DNA of 64,000 bases, taken from assembly GCF_017814975.1 (NCBI RefSeq), contig NZ_JAGIQA010000008.1, forward strand, positions 62,001 through 126,000, read 5' to 3'. This DNA is from Cupriavidus consociatus (GTDB taxonomy: Bacteria; Pseudomonadota; Gammaproteobacteria; Burkholderiales; Burkholderiaceae). Shown here in pieces: positions 20,109 to 29,263 of this stretch (position 1 is the stretch's first letter; each line of letters starts with the position of its first letter). A program made the translations under genes and the position numbers. The notes beneath the pieces were generated by a model, which worked only from the letters and a program-made list of their open reading frames with translations, searched no databases and was not told the origin of the DNA.

Positions 20109-21127
20109 AGATCCACCTGCGCGGCGCACGCCGGCTCGAAGCGGATGTGGCGGCGAACCACGTCTACCTGGTCACCTGGCTGGCTCTGCTCGCCGGCGGC
20201 ATCGGCGCGCTCGCGGCGCCGTGGCTGTTCCGCGGCGTCACCACGCAGCTGACTTTTCTCTGGCTGATGGTGCTGTTTGCACTGACGTGGGACGTGATGG
20301 GCGGGCAAATGGGCTACAACTCATTTGGCAACATCGTCTTCTTCGGCGTGGGGGCCTATGTGTGCGCGGTGGCACAGCGCGACTTCGGGCTGGGATACTT
20401 CTCCGGTCTGGCGGCGGGGACCGGGCTGGCCGCGCTGGCCGCGATCGTGGTAGCGCTGGCGTTGGGACCGGCCATGCTGGCCCTGCGCGGCCACTACTTC
20501 GCCATCGGGACCCTGGGTCTTGGCATCGCCTTTGCCGATGCCGCCGCCGGCTGGGATTTCATCGGCGCGGGATCGGGCATGGCGCTGCCCTTGTTCCCGG
20601 GCGCGGCCGGCAGCCGCGAGCCGTTCTACTACTACGCAATGCTGGCGCTGGCCGCCGTCACCCTGCTGACGCTTCGCTGGCTCTATGCGCGCCCGTTCGG
20701 CCTGGCGCTCAACGCCATCCGCGACGACGAAGACAAGGCCGAAGCGCTCGGACTGCATACCACGCGCTACAAGATCCTGGCCTGGTGCGTCTGTGCCCTC
20801 TTCCTCGGCATGGCGGGCGCGCTGACGGGCAACCTGGTGGGCTTCATCGATCCGCGCGAGCTGGCCTTTGCCGGGGCCACCTTCGGCGTCTGGATGGTGG
20901 TGATGGCGATCCTGGGCGGCAAGGGCACGCTGTGGGGGCCCGTGATCGGCGCCGCCCTCTTCCACCTCACGCAGGAGCTGTTCTGGACCTACCTGCTGAA
21001 CTGGCAGCGCGTGGCGCTGGGCGTGTTGATCGTGCTGATCGTGGTGCTGTTCCCGACCGGCATCATGGGCTGGCTGCACGAGACCAGGGCAAACCGCCGC
21101 AACCTCACCGGGGGTGCCGCGCCATGA
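20105..21127 (+). CDS. Branched-chain-type ABC permease (LivM-like)
   Basis: A 340-residue permease of the LivM family with about nine membrane helices. The conserved block is GLALNAIRDDEDKAEALGLH before the coupling helix; another typical segment is GHYFAIGTLGLGIAF. It forms the heterodimer with the LivH-like protein. ATGA overlaps at both ends show a tight operon. Confidence 0.92.
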   Translation: MKIHLRGARRLEADVAANHVYLVTWLALLAGGIGALAAPWLFRGVTTQLTFLWLMVLFALTWDVMGGQMGYNSFGNIVFFGVGAYVCAVAQRDFGLGYFSGLAAGTGLAALAAIVVALALGPAMLALRGHYFAIGTLGLGIAFADAAAGWDFIGAGSGMALPLFPGAAGSREPFYYYAMLALAAVTLLTLRWLYARPFGLALNAIRDDEDKAEALGLHTTRYKILAWCVCALFLGMAGALTGNLVGFIDPRELAFAGATFGVWMVVMAILGGKGTLWGPVIGAALFHLTQELFWTYLLNWQRVALGVLIVLIVVLFPTGIMGWLHETRANRRNLTGGAAP

Positions 21128-21870
21128 CCGACCTGCTTGCAGTGCGCGACGTCACCAAGCGCTTTGGCGGCGTGGTCGCCAACCATAGCGTCTCTCTGGC
21201 GGTGCCGCATGGCGCCATCGTGGGACTGATCGGGCCGAACGGCTCGGGCAAGACGACGCTGTTCAATTCCATCGTCGGCTACCACCCCATCGACACGGGG
21301 TCGATCGCATTCGAGGGGCGCGAGATCTCGCGGCTGCGCGTACCTGGGATTGCGCGCCTTGGGCTGGTGCGCACTTTCCAGCAGACCCGGGTATTCAACA
21401 AGATGACCTGCCTGCAGAATCTGCTGGTCAGCGTGCCGCACGTACACGAAGGCCTCGCCGCGATGTGCGCGGGGCAGCCGCCGGCGGTGATGGCACGGGC
21501 AAGCGAGATCCTGCGCCTTGTCGGCCTGCAGGAACACACGGAACAGCACGCCGGCGATCTGTCGTTCGGCCAGCAAAAGCTGCTCGAGATCGGCATGGCC
21601 CTGATGAACGAACCGAGGCTGTTGCTGCTGGACGAACCCACCGCTGGCGTTAACCCCGTGATGATCGAGAGCCTGATCGCGCTGCTGCGCGACATCAATG
21701 CGCGGCTCGGCCTCACGCTGCTGGTGATCGAACACAATATGCGGGTCATGATGCAACTGGCCGGCCACGTTTATTGCCTCGCGCATGGCGAGGTGCTGGC
21801 GCAGGGCTCGCCGGCGCAGATCGCTGCCAACCGCGCGGTGATCGAGGCCTACCTTGGGGCGCAACCATGA
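21124..21870 (+). CDS. Branched-chain-type ABC ATPase (LivG-like)
   Basis: A 248-residue ATPase. Walker A is GPNGSGKTT, the signature is LSFGQQKLLEIG and Walker B is LLLLDEPTAGVNP. The LivG-specific ARLGLVRTFQQTRVF follows the Q-loop region. The start is the ATG that overlaps the preceding stop. It works with the LivF-like ATPase downstream. Confidence 0.94.
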   Translation: MTDLLAVRDVTKRFGGVVANHSVSLAVPHGAIVGLIGPNGSGKTTLFNSIVGYHPIDTGSIAFEGREISRLRVPGIARLGLVRTFQQTRVFNKMTCLQNLLVSVPHVHEGLAAMCAGQPPAVMARASEILRLVGLQEHTEQHAGDLSFGQQKLLEIGMALMNEPRLLLLDEPTAGVNPVMIESLIALLRDINARLGLTLLVIEHNMRVMMQLAGHVYCLAHGEVLAQGSPAQIAANRAVIEAYLGAQP

Positions 21871-22712
21871 ATGCGATACGCGATACGGCGCCGCCACTGA
21901 CGCAGCCGCCAGCACATGCGGCTGCCGCCAAGATCGCCACCGCCTTCGCGCGGTCTGCGCCAACCGTCGCGCAGCTCGAGCAGCTGGCCGGCGCCGCGCC
22001 AATGGTCGCAGTCGACGACCTGGTGGCCGGCTACGGAGGCATGGAGATCCTGCACGGCTTCAGCCTGCGCGTGGCGCGCGGCGGCTCGCTGTGCCTGATC
22101 GGCCCGAACGGCGCCGGCAAGTCCACGGTGCTGCGCGCCATCTACGGCCTGGCCCGGGTTATGGCGGGCACCATCAGCGTCGACGGCAAGCCGGTCACGC
22201 ACCTTCGCGCCGAGCAGAAGCTGCGGCACGCGGGCGTGGCTTATGTGCTGCAGGAAAGCTCGATCTTTCCCGACATGACGGTCGAGGAAAACCTTTTGAT
22301 GGGCGCCTACCTGATGCGCGACCCGCGCGACGCCGCGGCGGTGGCAGAGCGCATATTCCAGCGCCACGTCGCGCTGGCTCAGCGCCGCAACGAGCGCGCC
22401 AGCGTTCTCTCCGGCGGAGAACGCAGGTTACTGGAGATTTCTCGCGCGCTGATGATGGATCCTGCCGTGCTGCTGGTGGACGAACCCTCGATCGGACTTG
22501 AGCCGCGCTACATCGAAATGGTGTTCGCACTGCTGCGCCAGCTGCAGCAAGAGGACGGCAAGACCATCATCCTGGTCGAGCAGAACGCCCGCAAGGGGCT
22601 CGCTTTTGCCGACCTTGGCTACGTCCTCGTGGCCGGGCAGCTCGCCATGGCCGGCCCCGGCGCCGACCTGAGCCATGACGCCGAGGTAGGCCGGCTGTTT
22701 CTCGGGGCCTGA
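21867..22712 (+). CDS. Branched-chain-type ABC ATPase (LivF-like) with N-terminal extension
   Basis: A 281-residue ATPase. Walker A is GPNGAGKST, the signature is LSGGERRLLEISRAL and Walker B is VLLVDEPSIGLEP. About 45 residues precede the normal LivF start near VAVDDLVAGYGGMEIL; they are Ala/Pro/Thr-rich and look unstructured. The ATG overlaps the livG stop as ATGA, which supports the long form, although a shorter start such as the Met before VAVDD is possible. Last gene of the importer operon. Confidence 0.92.
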   Translation: MNAIRDTAPPLTQPPAHAAAAKIATAFARSAPTVAQLEQLAGAAPMVAVDDLVAGYGGMEILHGFSLRVARGGSLCLIGPNGAGKSTVLRAIYGLARVMAGTISVDGKPVTHLRAEQKLRHAGVAYVLQESSIFPDMTVEENLLMGAYLMRDPRDAAAVAERIFQRHVALAQRRNERASVLSGGERRLLEISRALMMDPAVLLVDEPSIGLEPRYIEMVFALLRQLQQEDGKTIILVEQNARKGLAFADLGYVLVAGQLAMAGPGADLSHDAEVGRLFLGA

Positions 22713-22753
22713 TCTTTGCCAGTGTTCGGGCACCGCCTTGAAAGGAGACGAAA

Positions 22754-23191
22754 ATGGTCAAGCACATGCTCGTGGCGGTCGACGGCTCGGCCTTGTCCGA
22801 TACGGCGTACCGCAAGGCCATCGAACTGGCCCGGCCGCTGAAGGCCAGCATCACGGCCATGCAGGTCGTCGCACACTACGACGTGATGCGCCTGCAGACG
22901 GCCCTGCTGCAGGACACCCGGGCGCGCTACATGGAGGAAGCGTACCGGCAGGCCGAGGAGTACCTGGCGTCGATTGCGAACGAGGCCGCCGCGGCAGGCG
23001 TAACCTGCGATACCGTTTGCCTGACCGGCGACCATATCTTCCAGGCCATCCTGGACGAGGCCGAGGCGAGGAAATGCGACCTGATTGTGATGGCATCGCA
23101 CGGGCGGCGCGGGTTGCAGGCGCTGCTGATCGGCAGCGAGACGCAGCGGGTACTGACGCATACGAAAATTCCGGTGCTGGTCTACCGCTAA
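22754..23191 (+). CDS. Universal stress protein, UspA family
   Basis: A 145-residue single-domain Usp. It starts MVKHMLVAVDGSALSDTAYRKAIELA and ends with the ATP-binding motif G-x2-G-x9-G-S (SHGRRGLQALLIGSETQRVL, then IPVLVYR). GAAAGGAG lies 8 bases before the ATG. It follows the importer operon by 41 bases and may be cotranscribed. Usp proteins help survival under stress; no specific role can be inferred. Confidence 0.92.
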   Translation: MVKHMLVAVDGSALSDTAYRKAIELARPLKASITAMQVVAHYDVMRLQTALLQDTRARYMEEAYRQAEEYLASIANEAAAAGVTCDTVCLTGDHIFQAILDEAEARKCDLIVMASHGRRGLQALLIGSETQRVLTHTKIPVLVYR

Positions 23192-23250
23192 TGGAGGTCC
23201 GCTGGCTTCCGACGTGAAAATACCTTGACCCACTTCTTCTCAACATAGAA

Positions 23251-23288
23251 GGGGTCATGCCGGAATAAAGCCGGAAATGACACTTAAC
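23251..23288 (+). repeat. Tn3-family terminal inverted repeat (left end)
   Basis: This 38-bp stretch begins GGGGTCATGCCGGAATAAAG and ends in ACTTAAC. It has the length, the GGGG terminus and the general sequence of inverted repeats of the Tn4651/Tn5041 branch of Tn3 transposons, as far as I recall them. It lies 85 bases beyond the C-terminal end of the decayed transposase and points outward. No matching right-hand copy was found in the following 2 kb. Confidence 0.6.
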
Positions 23289-23372
23289 ACTAAAAGTAAT
23301 AAAGAACGCCGCCTTTATGCGATTAGTTACGTGGTGTCAACTGTTCCAGCGGCTCGGGTTTGTTGTTGCTGC

Positions 23373-24966
23373 TCAACCATCGCCGGTGTCGGCGCGCGCT
23401 CGTTTCATGGCTTGGCGGAACAAGGATTCCTTGAGCCAAGCTTCCGGCGGCCTCTTCAAATCGAGGTGGTAGTTCCCGAAGCGCTTGACCCCGGTCGTGC
23501 CATAAGGGCTCATGAAGGCGACATCGGCGGCGGACACTGGTTTTCCGGCGCGTGAAGGTCTTGCATGATCCGCATCATATCGACCGTATTCTGCAGCAAG
23601 CCCTCAATGACATAGATGGCCTCCAGCACGCCTGGCGGTATGAAGTGGCGGAACACCGCGATGTAGTTGTCGGCCACATGCCGGTAGGCCACGGCACCCA
23701 TGCGGCGGTAACGGAAATGCATGCCCACCAGAAGGTTCTGCTCGTAGACGTCATACTGGGTGCCGTCGGCGGCCACCTTCTTGCCTTCGCCCCACAGCTT
23801 CGGCAAATCAAGGCGCAGATACAGCTCGGTCAGGTCACGGCAAGCACTGTCCAGCTGCTCCAGGCCCATGTGGCGCTGATTCACGTACGACAATTGATGT
23901 GGCGTCACGCCGTTCGACAAGTGCCGCGCCGCCTGGTTGGGGCCCAGGTTGCAACCCATGGCAAAGACGGTAAGCAGGTAGCGTTCGCGCGCGTTGCGCA
24001 GTTTCGGATCATCCCCGGACTGCGGCCCGAAATGGCGGGTGAACCCAGTCCAGTGCTCGATGTTGGCGAGGAAGTCCAGCAGGTTGCGCGGCACGAGACG
24101 GCTGTCGATGGCGGCTTGCAAGGCAATGGCCGAGGGAGGTAAGTGTCGCCTGGCCGGCCGGAAGTCCTTCATGTCACCCGCGTCGAGGGCCGATGCCATG
24201 TTTGCCAAGTGTTTCAGTTTGGTGGCCGGGACGCTGTCGAGCAGCGTGTCGTTGTCAGGCAGCGATTCGAGCCACTTCAACTGGTCCAGCACCAGGTCGA
24301 GGTGTTTGCGCGTCGCCTTTTTTGCGGATCGCTTGATCTGCTGATAGAGCGAGCGCCGCGCCGGCAACTCGGTTTCCAGCAGTTGATCGAGCCATTGGCG
24401 CTGGTCGGCGGACAGGCGCTGCGCGATGTGGCGATGGAGCGCGGCTTCGGCCACGGCATGGGCCTGCTCCGCGATCTCATCGAGCGTCCTGAAGGCGGGC
24501 AGCTCGTAGCCCAGCCGAACCAGTTCATCTATCGTGATGTTGATGATGTCCACGCGTGTGTCCACCACGCCGGCGGCTTCCTCGGCAAGTCGGATCGCGA
24601 CGAGGCGCGTCTGGGCATCGGTGTACGACTTGATGCCCAGCAAGGTGCGGATCACCTTGTGATGCCGATAGAGCGCGGTATGCGCGGCGGGATAGTGATC
24701 CGCTGAACCGGTGCCATGCCCAGGCAGGCCGACACGCGCTCGACGACTTCGGCGGGAACCGCCTCCACTGCCGGAAAGTGCCGCAGGATCTGGAAACACT
24801 TCAGGTTGACGAGCAGCGCGAGGCGCCTCTCAGCAGTGCGCGCGAAGCCTTGCGCCCACTCGATTTCCTCCGCCCAGTCTGGCTGCATCACCTGGCTCTG
24901 GGGAGTGCCTCGATGTGACCGAGCACAAAAAGATACGCAAGAAGCATCTGCGGCCTTGCGCGTCAA
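23373..24966 (-). mobile_element. Decayed Tn3-family transposase (frameshifts plus internal deletion)
   Basis: Three pieces of one Tn3-type TnpA can be read. The N-terminal DUF4158 part (EIEWAQGFARTAERRLALL) runs from 24966 to about 24700. A frameshift leads to the long middle part (HTALYRHHKVIRTLLGIKSY through VAADGTQYDVYEQNLLVGMH, the start of the catalytic DDE domain). At EAIYVIEGLLQN the text jumps to VDMMRIMQDLHA, which belongs near the C terminus, so roughly 200-250 residues of the catalytic domain are missing. A second frameshift near 23535 restores the natural end, MSPYGTTGVKRFGNYHLDL to a TGA at 23373. The full-length protein is about 1,000 residues. It cannot transpose. Confidence 0.8.
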
Positions 24967-25409
24967 ATGACCATCAAATAGAAGCAGCCTCTGCTAGCCA
25001 ACTGAATTTATTGAAATTTCTATTGTTAGTAGCCGCCGAACTCCGGACCGGGGAAGTAGGTCATCAAATAAATTTGCCCAAGACGGCAAGACTTCATGTG
25101 GAGCCGGCGCTTTCACAGTAACGCCGCAAAACTCGGACGATTCCGAGGCGCGAGGCTTTGCTTTCGAAGTAGCCACTTCGCGAGGCCGAAGTCGATGGAT
25201 TGCGGTGGAACGTTCCTGCGGCAGCGAAAGCCGGTGTGCTAAGTCTGCGCATGAGCAGGACAACAGACGGTTGCACTCGGGCCTGGCTATAGGAGACCGG
25301 CGCAAGATGCCGCCCAGTCAGGCTACCAGGCGCGCCGAGACTAGTCGGTTCAGGCTCACGCCTTGCTAGGCTGCTTCGGTCGCCAAAACTACTTGCCAGG
25401 ATCAGCTCA
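24967..25409. other. No supported gene beyond the Tn3 remnant
   Basis: About 440 bases with lower GC content (AT-rich around 24990-25030), where the right end of the transposon and its cargo may once have lain. Short open frames here have no recognisable content, and no second inverted repeat is visible. Confidence 0.4.
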
Positions 25410-25775
25410 TCATCTTTGGAAAGCCGAACCCAGTTCGCTGAGATAGAGCATGCTGGGCAGCACGTCATCGATCGTACGGCCCAGTATCAGCATCCTGCCA
25501 GCGACCTTCTCGTGGCGCTGCCGTTCGTCGTCCTGGTTCTGGATTCGAAAATAGTTCTTCACGAGCTCGATCAGCGGCAGGTAGGCGAAGGACTTGCCGT
25601 GCGAGACCGAGAATGTCTCCAGTACCATGCAGCCCCGCCGCGAGACAGCGTTGAAGTCGCGGAACAGGCGCGACTTGCCCACCCCGGCCTCGCCCACCAC
25701 GGCGACAATCTGGCCACGGTCCGGTACTGGCGAGTTCCAGCGCCCGATGCGGTTGTTCCAGTCGGCCTGCCGGCC
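25410..25775 (-). pseudogene. Fragment of a cyclase-associated AAA-type ATPase
   Basis: The P-loop segment GQIVAVVGEAGVGKSRLFRDF with the following SYAYLPLIELV-like part (SFAYLPLIELVKNYF) matches the AAA ATPase domain found after adenylyl/guanylyl cyclase domains in large predicted regulatory proteins. RALELASTG just upstream belongs to the same family but is in another frame, so there is a frameshift near 25735. Full proteins exceed 1,000 residues; only about 110 are left here. Confidence 0.55.
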
Positions 25776-25924
25776 GACGGACTACGCCAGTCCGTCGGCG
25801 CTGCGCCACCTGCAGGCGCGTGTGCAGGCGGCGCAGCGCCGCACTTCGTACACAGCGAACGGATCTGGGACTCCCTTTGACCTGCGTCGCGCCTTGAAGT
25901 CGAAATAGCCCTACGGCAGCCGGC

Positions 25925-26175
25925 AGGTCGGCTTGCTGTGCGTACCCATTCCCAGCCCACTGTCGGCATCACCGTCCTCGCAGCCGTGGTCAAGGCTGCC
26001 GCCCGGGTGGTGGCCATTTAGGTGGAGGTGGGTGACCGGGTTTGCGCGGGGCAGATGCTCGCGCGGCTGGACGAGTCACCGGCACGTGGCGCATGGACAA
26101 GGCCGAGGCAGACCGCGCCGCTGCTCCCGCCGCGCTGGCCGAGCGCAGCATTCAACTGTATGCGCTGCAGAGCAT
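25925..26175 (+). pseudogene. HlyD/RND-type membrane-fusion protein remnant
   Basis: With one in-frame stop (TAG near 26020) and one frameshift, the plus strand reads TVGITVLAAVVKAAARVVAI, then VEVGDRVCAGQMLARLDESPAR, then MDKAEADRAAAPAALAERSIQL. This is the lipoyl-like hairpin and the first coiled coil of periplasmic adaptor proteins of efflux pumps. Everything else is gone. Confidence 0.5.
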
Positions 26176-26240
26176 AATTGCGAACTCCGGCCGCCCCTCG
26201 GGTAGGGGGGCAGAACCGCCGGCCATTTTGTTAGCGGCCC

Positions 26241-27428
26241 TTAGCCGCTCGCCTCGGTGGTTCTCCCAACCAGAAGCCACGTATGCATGTCACCAACGCC
26301 CTTTGCTGCAATCAAACCGCGCTCTTCGAGCACGAATGATGCCCCAAGCTGCTGCCGCGTAGCTTCCGTGACCTGAACGCGACCGACTACGCCGTGCGAT
26401 TCCATCCGGCTGGCAATGTTCACGGTATCACCCCACAGGTCATAGATGAACTTTCTCCTCCCGATCACGCCGGCTACGACAGCACCGCTGTGGATGCCCA
26501 CTCGCAACTGCAGGTTGTAGCCGCTTCGCGCATTGAACCGGCCCAGCGACTCAATCATGTCCAAGGCCATATGGGCGGCCCGCACCGCATGGTCTGCCGC
26601 AGGGACGGGTAGCCCGGCGGCTGCCATGTAGGCGTCGCCGATGGTCTTGATCTTTTCGAGCCCCCGGCTGTCTGCGATATTGTCAAAGTCCGCAAATATC
26701 TCGTTCAGCACCGCCACCAGTCGTTCAGGACTCATGCTGGGGGAGAAACGGGTGAATTGCACGATGTCTGCAAACAACACCGATACTTCCGGGAATTTGT
26801 CGGCGATGATTTCTGGTGGGCCGGTGGCGACGAGATCGGAACGCAGTTTAAGCCGCTCGGCAATGGGGGCGGGCAGCACGTTGAGAAGCAGTCGACCGGT
26901 CACCTGCTGCTCGCAAACAAGCTTCTCATAGAGTTGTCTGAGCTCATCACTCTGGCGAACGATTGTCTCCCGGCTCGCTTCCAGTTCGCGCACCTTCTGC
27001 TCAAGCGCTTTGCCGTACTTCAACGACTCCTCGTGCAGCAGACGCACTTCCAGCATATTTCGAACCCGCGTCAGTACCTCTGCCAGGTCAAACGGCTTGC
27101 TGACGAAGTCTTTCGCACCCGCTTGCAGTGCGCGCACTTTGTGATCGGGCTGGGCGGTGATGACGATCACCGGAAGGTAGCTGTCCGCCTGGACTTCCTT
27201 GAGCTTTTCCATGACTCCGAACCCATCCATGCCGGGCATCTGCAGATCAAGCAGGATCAGGTCATAGTGGTTCCTGCTGTGCAGCTCGCAAACCATGCGC
27301 GGGTCCGTGGTCGACGCAACGCATACATAGCCGGCCCCACGCAGCATCTGTTCGAGCAGCAGGACATTGGCCTCCAGATCGTCAACGACCAGGATCTTCG
27401 CTGCCAGAATGTCCGATGCGCTGATCAT
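26241..27428 (-). CDS. Response regulator with class III adenylyl cyclase output
   Basis: A 395-residue soluble protein. Residues 11-125 form a receiver domain with phospho-acceptor D61 (LLDLQMPGMDG) and the switch lysine in SKPFD. Residues 130-185 are a signalling coiled coil. Residues 205-385 form a class III nucleotide cyclase. Metal-binding aspartates D221 and D265, substrate-selecting K261 and D330 (YDLWGD), and transition-state N337 and R341 are all present; the Lys/Asp pair points to ATP, hence cAMP. It starts 4 bases after the stop of the hybrid kinase, its likely phosphodonor. Confidence 0.9.
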   Translation of the reverse strand: MISASDILAAKILVVDDLEANVLLLEQMLRGAGYVCVASTTDPRMVCELHSRNHYDLILLDLQMPGMDGFGVMEKLKEVQADSYLPVIVITAQPDHKVRALQAGAKDFVSKPFDLAEVLTRVRNMLEVRLLHEESLKYGKALEQKVRELEASRETIVRQSDELRQLYEKLVCEQQVTGRLLLNVLPAPIAERLKLRSDLVATGPPEIIADKFPEVSVLFADIVQFTRFSPSMSPERLVAVLNEIFADFDNIADSRGLEKIKTIGDAYMAAAGLPVPAADHAVRAAHMALDMIESLGRFNARSGYNLQLRVGIHSGAVVAGVIGRRKFIYDLWGDTVNIASRMESHGVVGRVQVTEATRQQLGASFVLEERGLIAAKGVGDMHTWLLVGRTTEASG

Positions 27429-27432
27429 GGCT

Positions 27433-29022
27433 TCATGGACTCCAATCCGTCCCCCCTTGCGGCTGTTCCAAGGCAGCGTTCAGTGCGTCCATGAACTCAT
27501 TGAGCTTGATCGGCTTGGTCAGGTACCGGAAGAATCCGGCTTCCATGCCCTTCTCGATGTCGCGCGGCATCGCATTGGCACTGAGGGCGATGACTGGAAT
27601 GCGCGCCGTCTTCGGGTCTTCGCGCAGGAGTCGCAGTGCTTCGATGCCGTTGATGTCTGGCAGATGGATATCCATCAGGATCAGATCCGGCAGCGACGTG
27701 CGCGCGAGTTCGACGCCGAGCGTCCCGGTGACCGCGGTCAGCAGGCGCACATCTGGCAGGCGCGAAATGAGTTGCTCAACGAGCTTCAGGTTGGCGGGGT
27801 TGTCTTCGACATACAACAGGGTATGCATCGACGAGGTACCCTCCGATTGCGGCTGGGCCGGTACCGCTGGCTCTGCGCTCTCACCAGTCATTTCCGGCGC
27901 GCGTGCAACGGGAAGTTCGACCCAGAATACGCTGCCCACGCCAACCGTACTTTCGATGCCAATGGTTCCTCCCATCAGTTCGGCCAGCCGCTTGGCGACA
28001 ACGAGGCCAATGCCCGTGCCCTCCACGGGGCCGGCCTCGTACCCAAGCCGGTTGAACGGCTGGAATAATTGTGCCAGCCGATCCGGTGCCAGTCCCGGGC
28101 CGGTGTCGCGCACGCTGACGCGAACGCGATCCCCCATCGTCACTTGCACCTCGACTGTTCCCTGGTCTCGGTTGTACTTGATGGCATTGGAAAGCAGGTT
28201 AAGCAGAATCTGCTTCAGGCGGGTCCTGTCAGCACGGACGAAACACGGTGAATCGAGCAAGGGAAATCGCATGCGAACCGCGCGCTTCAACGCCTGTTGC
28301 TCGAGCATCGAGTGACATTCGTGCAAGGTGTCAACGACCGACACCGGCTCCGGGGACAGCGACGCCTGTCCAGCCTCTATCTTGGCGAGATCAAGCACCT
28401 CATTGATCAGTTCCAGCAAATGCCAGCCTGCCTTGAGGATCTGGTCGATGCTGGCCTGCTGCGATGGGGAGGGCGGCGGAGACTCGGAGGACATCAACTG
28501 CGCGAAGCCGAGAATGGCGTTCAAGGGATTTCGCAACTCATGGCTCATGCTTGAGAGGAATTCCGACTTTGTGCGGTTGGCGCTCTCAGCCGCTGCTTGC
28601 GCCTGTTTTTGTTCTTCGATGTCGGTGCAGGATGCCAGCCATTTCACGATATTTCCGTCGGCGTCCTTAAGGGGTGCCCCGCGCTCGAGGTGCCATCGAT
28701 AGGCACCATCGGATGCCCTTCTCAGACGGTATTCAATCTCGTATTCACACCCGCTCGCAACGGCGTCCAACCATCGGTCGACTTTTTCCAGATCTTCGGG
28801 GTGTATGGCCGTTCTCCACGCGCCGGCTTGGGTCTGCTCGAGGCTCAGTCCGGTATATCTTGCCCATCGCTGGTTGCAGTAATCAAACCAGCCATCCGGA
28901 TTGGCGGTCAACACCATGTGCGGTATCCCGTCCGCGAGCAATCTGAAGTGCAGTTCGCCCTCCCGAAGGTCGGGCGCCAGGGAACGATCCTTTGCTGATC
29001 GGTCGGAAGGCTGCTTGCGCAT
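27433..29022 (-). CDS. PAS hybrid histidine kinase with C-terminal receiver
   Basis: A 529-residue protein with no membrane segment. The order is a PAS/PAC domain (about 25-135), HisKA with H161 in SSMSHELRNPLNAI, HATPase with N-box NLLSNAIKYN and G boxes DTGPGL and GTGIGL (about 265-375), and a receiver with D451 (LILMDIHLPDINGIE) and KPIKL. It is a cytoplasmic sensor, possibly binding a small ligand or flavin/heme in PAS; that cannot be read from sequence. It is cotranscribed with the receiver-cyclase, giving a likely kinase-to-cAMP relay. Confidence 0.92.
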   Translation of the reverse strand: MRKQPSDRSAKDRSLAPDLREGELHFRLLADGIPHMVLTANPDGWFDYCNQRWARYTGLSLEQTQAGAWRTAIHPEDLEKVDRWLDAVASGCEYEIEYRLRRASDGAYRWHLERGAPLKDADGNIVKWLASCTDIEEQKQAQAAAESANRTKSEFLSSMSHELRNPLNAILGFAQLMSSESPPPSPSQQASIDQILKAGWHLLELINEVLDLAKIEAGQASLSPEPVSVVDTLHECHSMLEQQALKRAVRMRFPLLDSPCFVRADRTRLKQILLNLLSNAIKYNRDQGTVEVQVTMGDRVRVSVRDTGPGLAPDRLAQLFQPFNRLGYEAGPVEGTGIGLVVAKRLAELMGGTIGIESTVGVGSVFWVELPVARAPEMTGESAEPAVPAQPQSEGTSSMHTLLYVEDNPANLKLVEQLISRLPDVRLLTAVTGTLGVELARTSLPDLILMDIHLPDINGIEALRLLREDPKTARIPVIALSANAMPRDIEKGMEAGFFRYLTKPIKLNEFMDALNAALEQPQGGTDWSP

Positions 29023-29263
29023 GATTCATCACCTGCAGCCGTCGGAACAACGCAGGGACCTCTATGAGAGGTCAGGCCGCTCGCGACCGGCTGAAGTCAG
29101 CATAGCTAAAAGGGCACTAACCAGAATACGCTTTGCCACTGCCGGTTCAAGGTAACAAGCGGGAAGACCTCTATAGCCGGATCACGGGTCGACAGAACGT
29201 CACCTTCTCGTAGTTGGGAGATGGCCTTGAGCCGATCTGTGCGCCGGCAAGAGCGGTTCCTGA

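Noticed and set aside
23277..23555. Plus-strand 92-aa frame inside the transposon end
   Set aside because: It covers the inverted repeat and the reverse of the transposase C terminus; no independent support.
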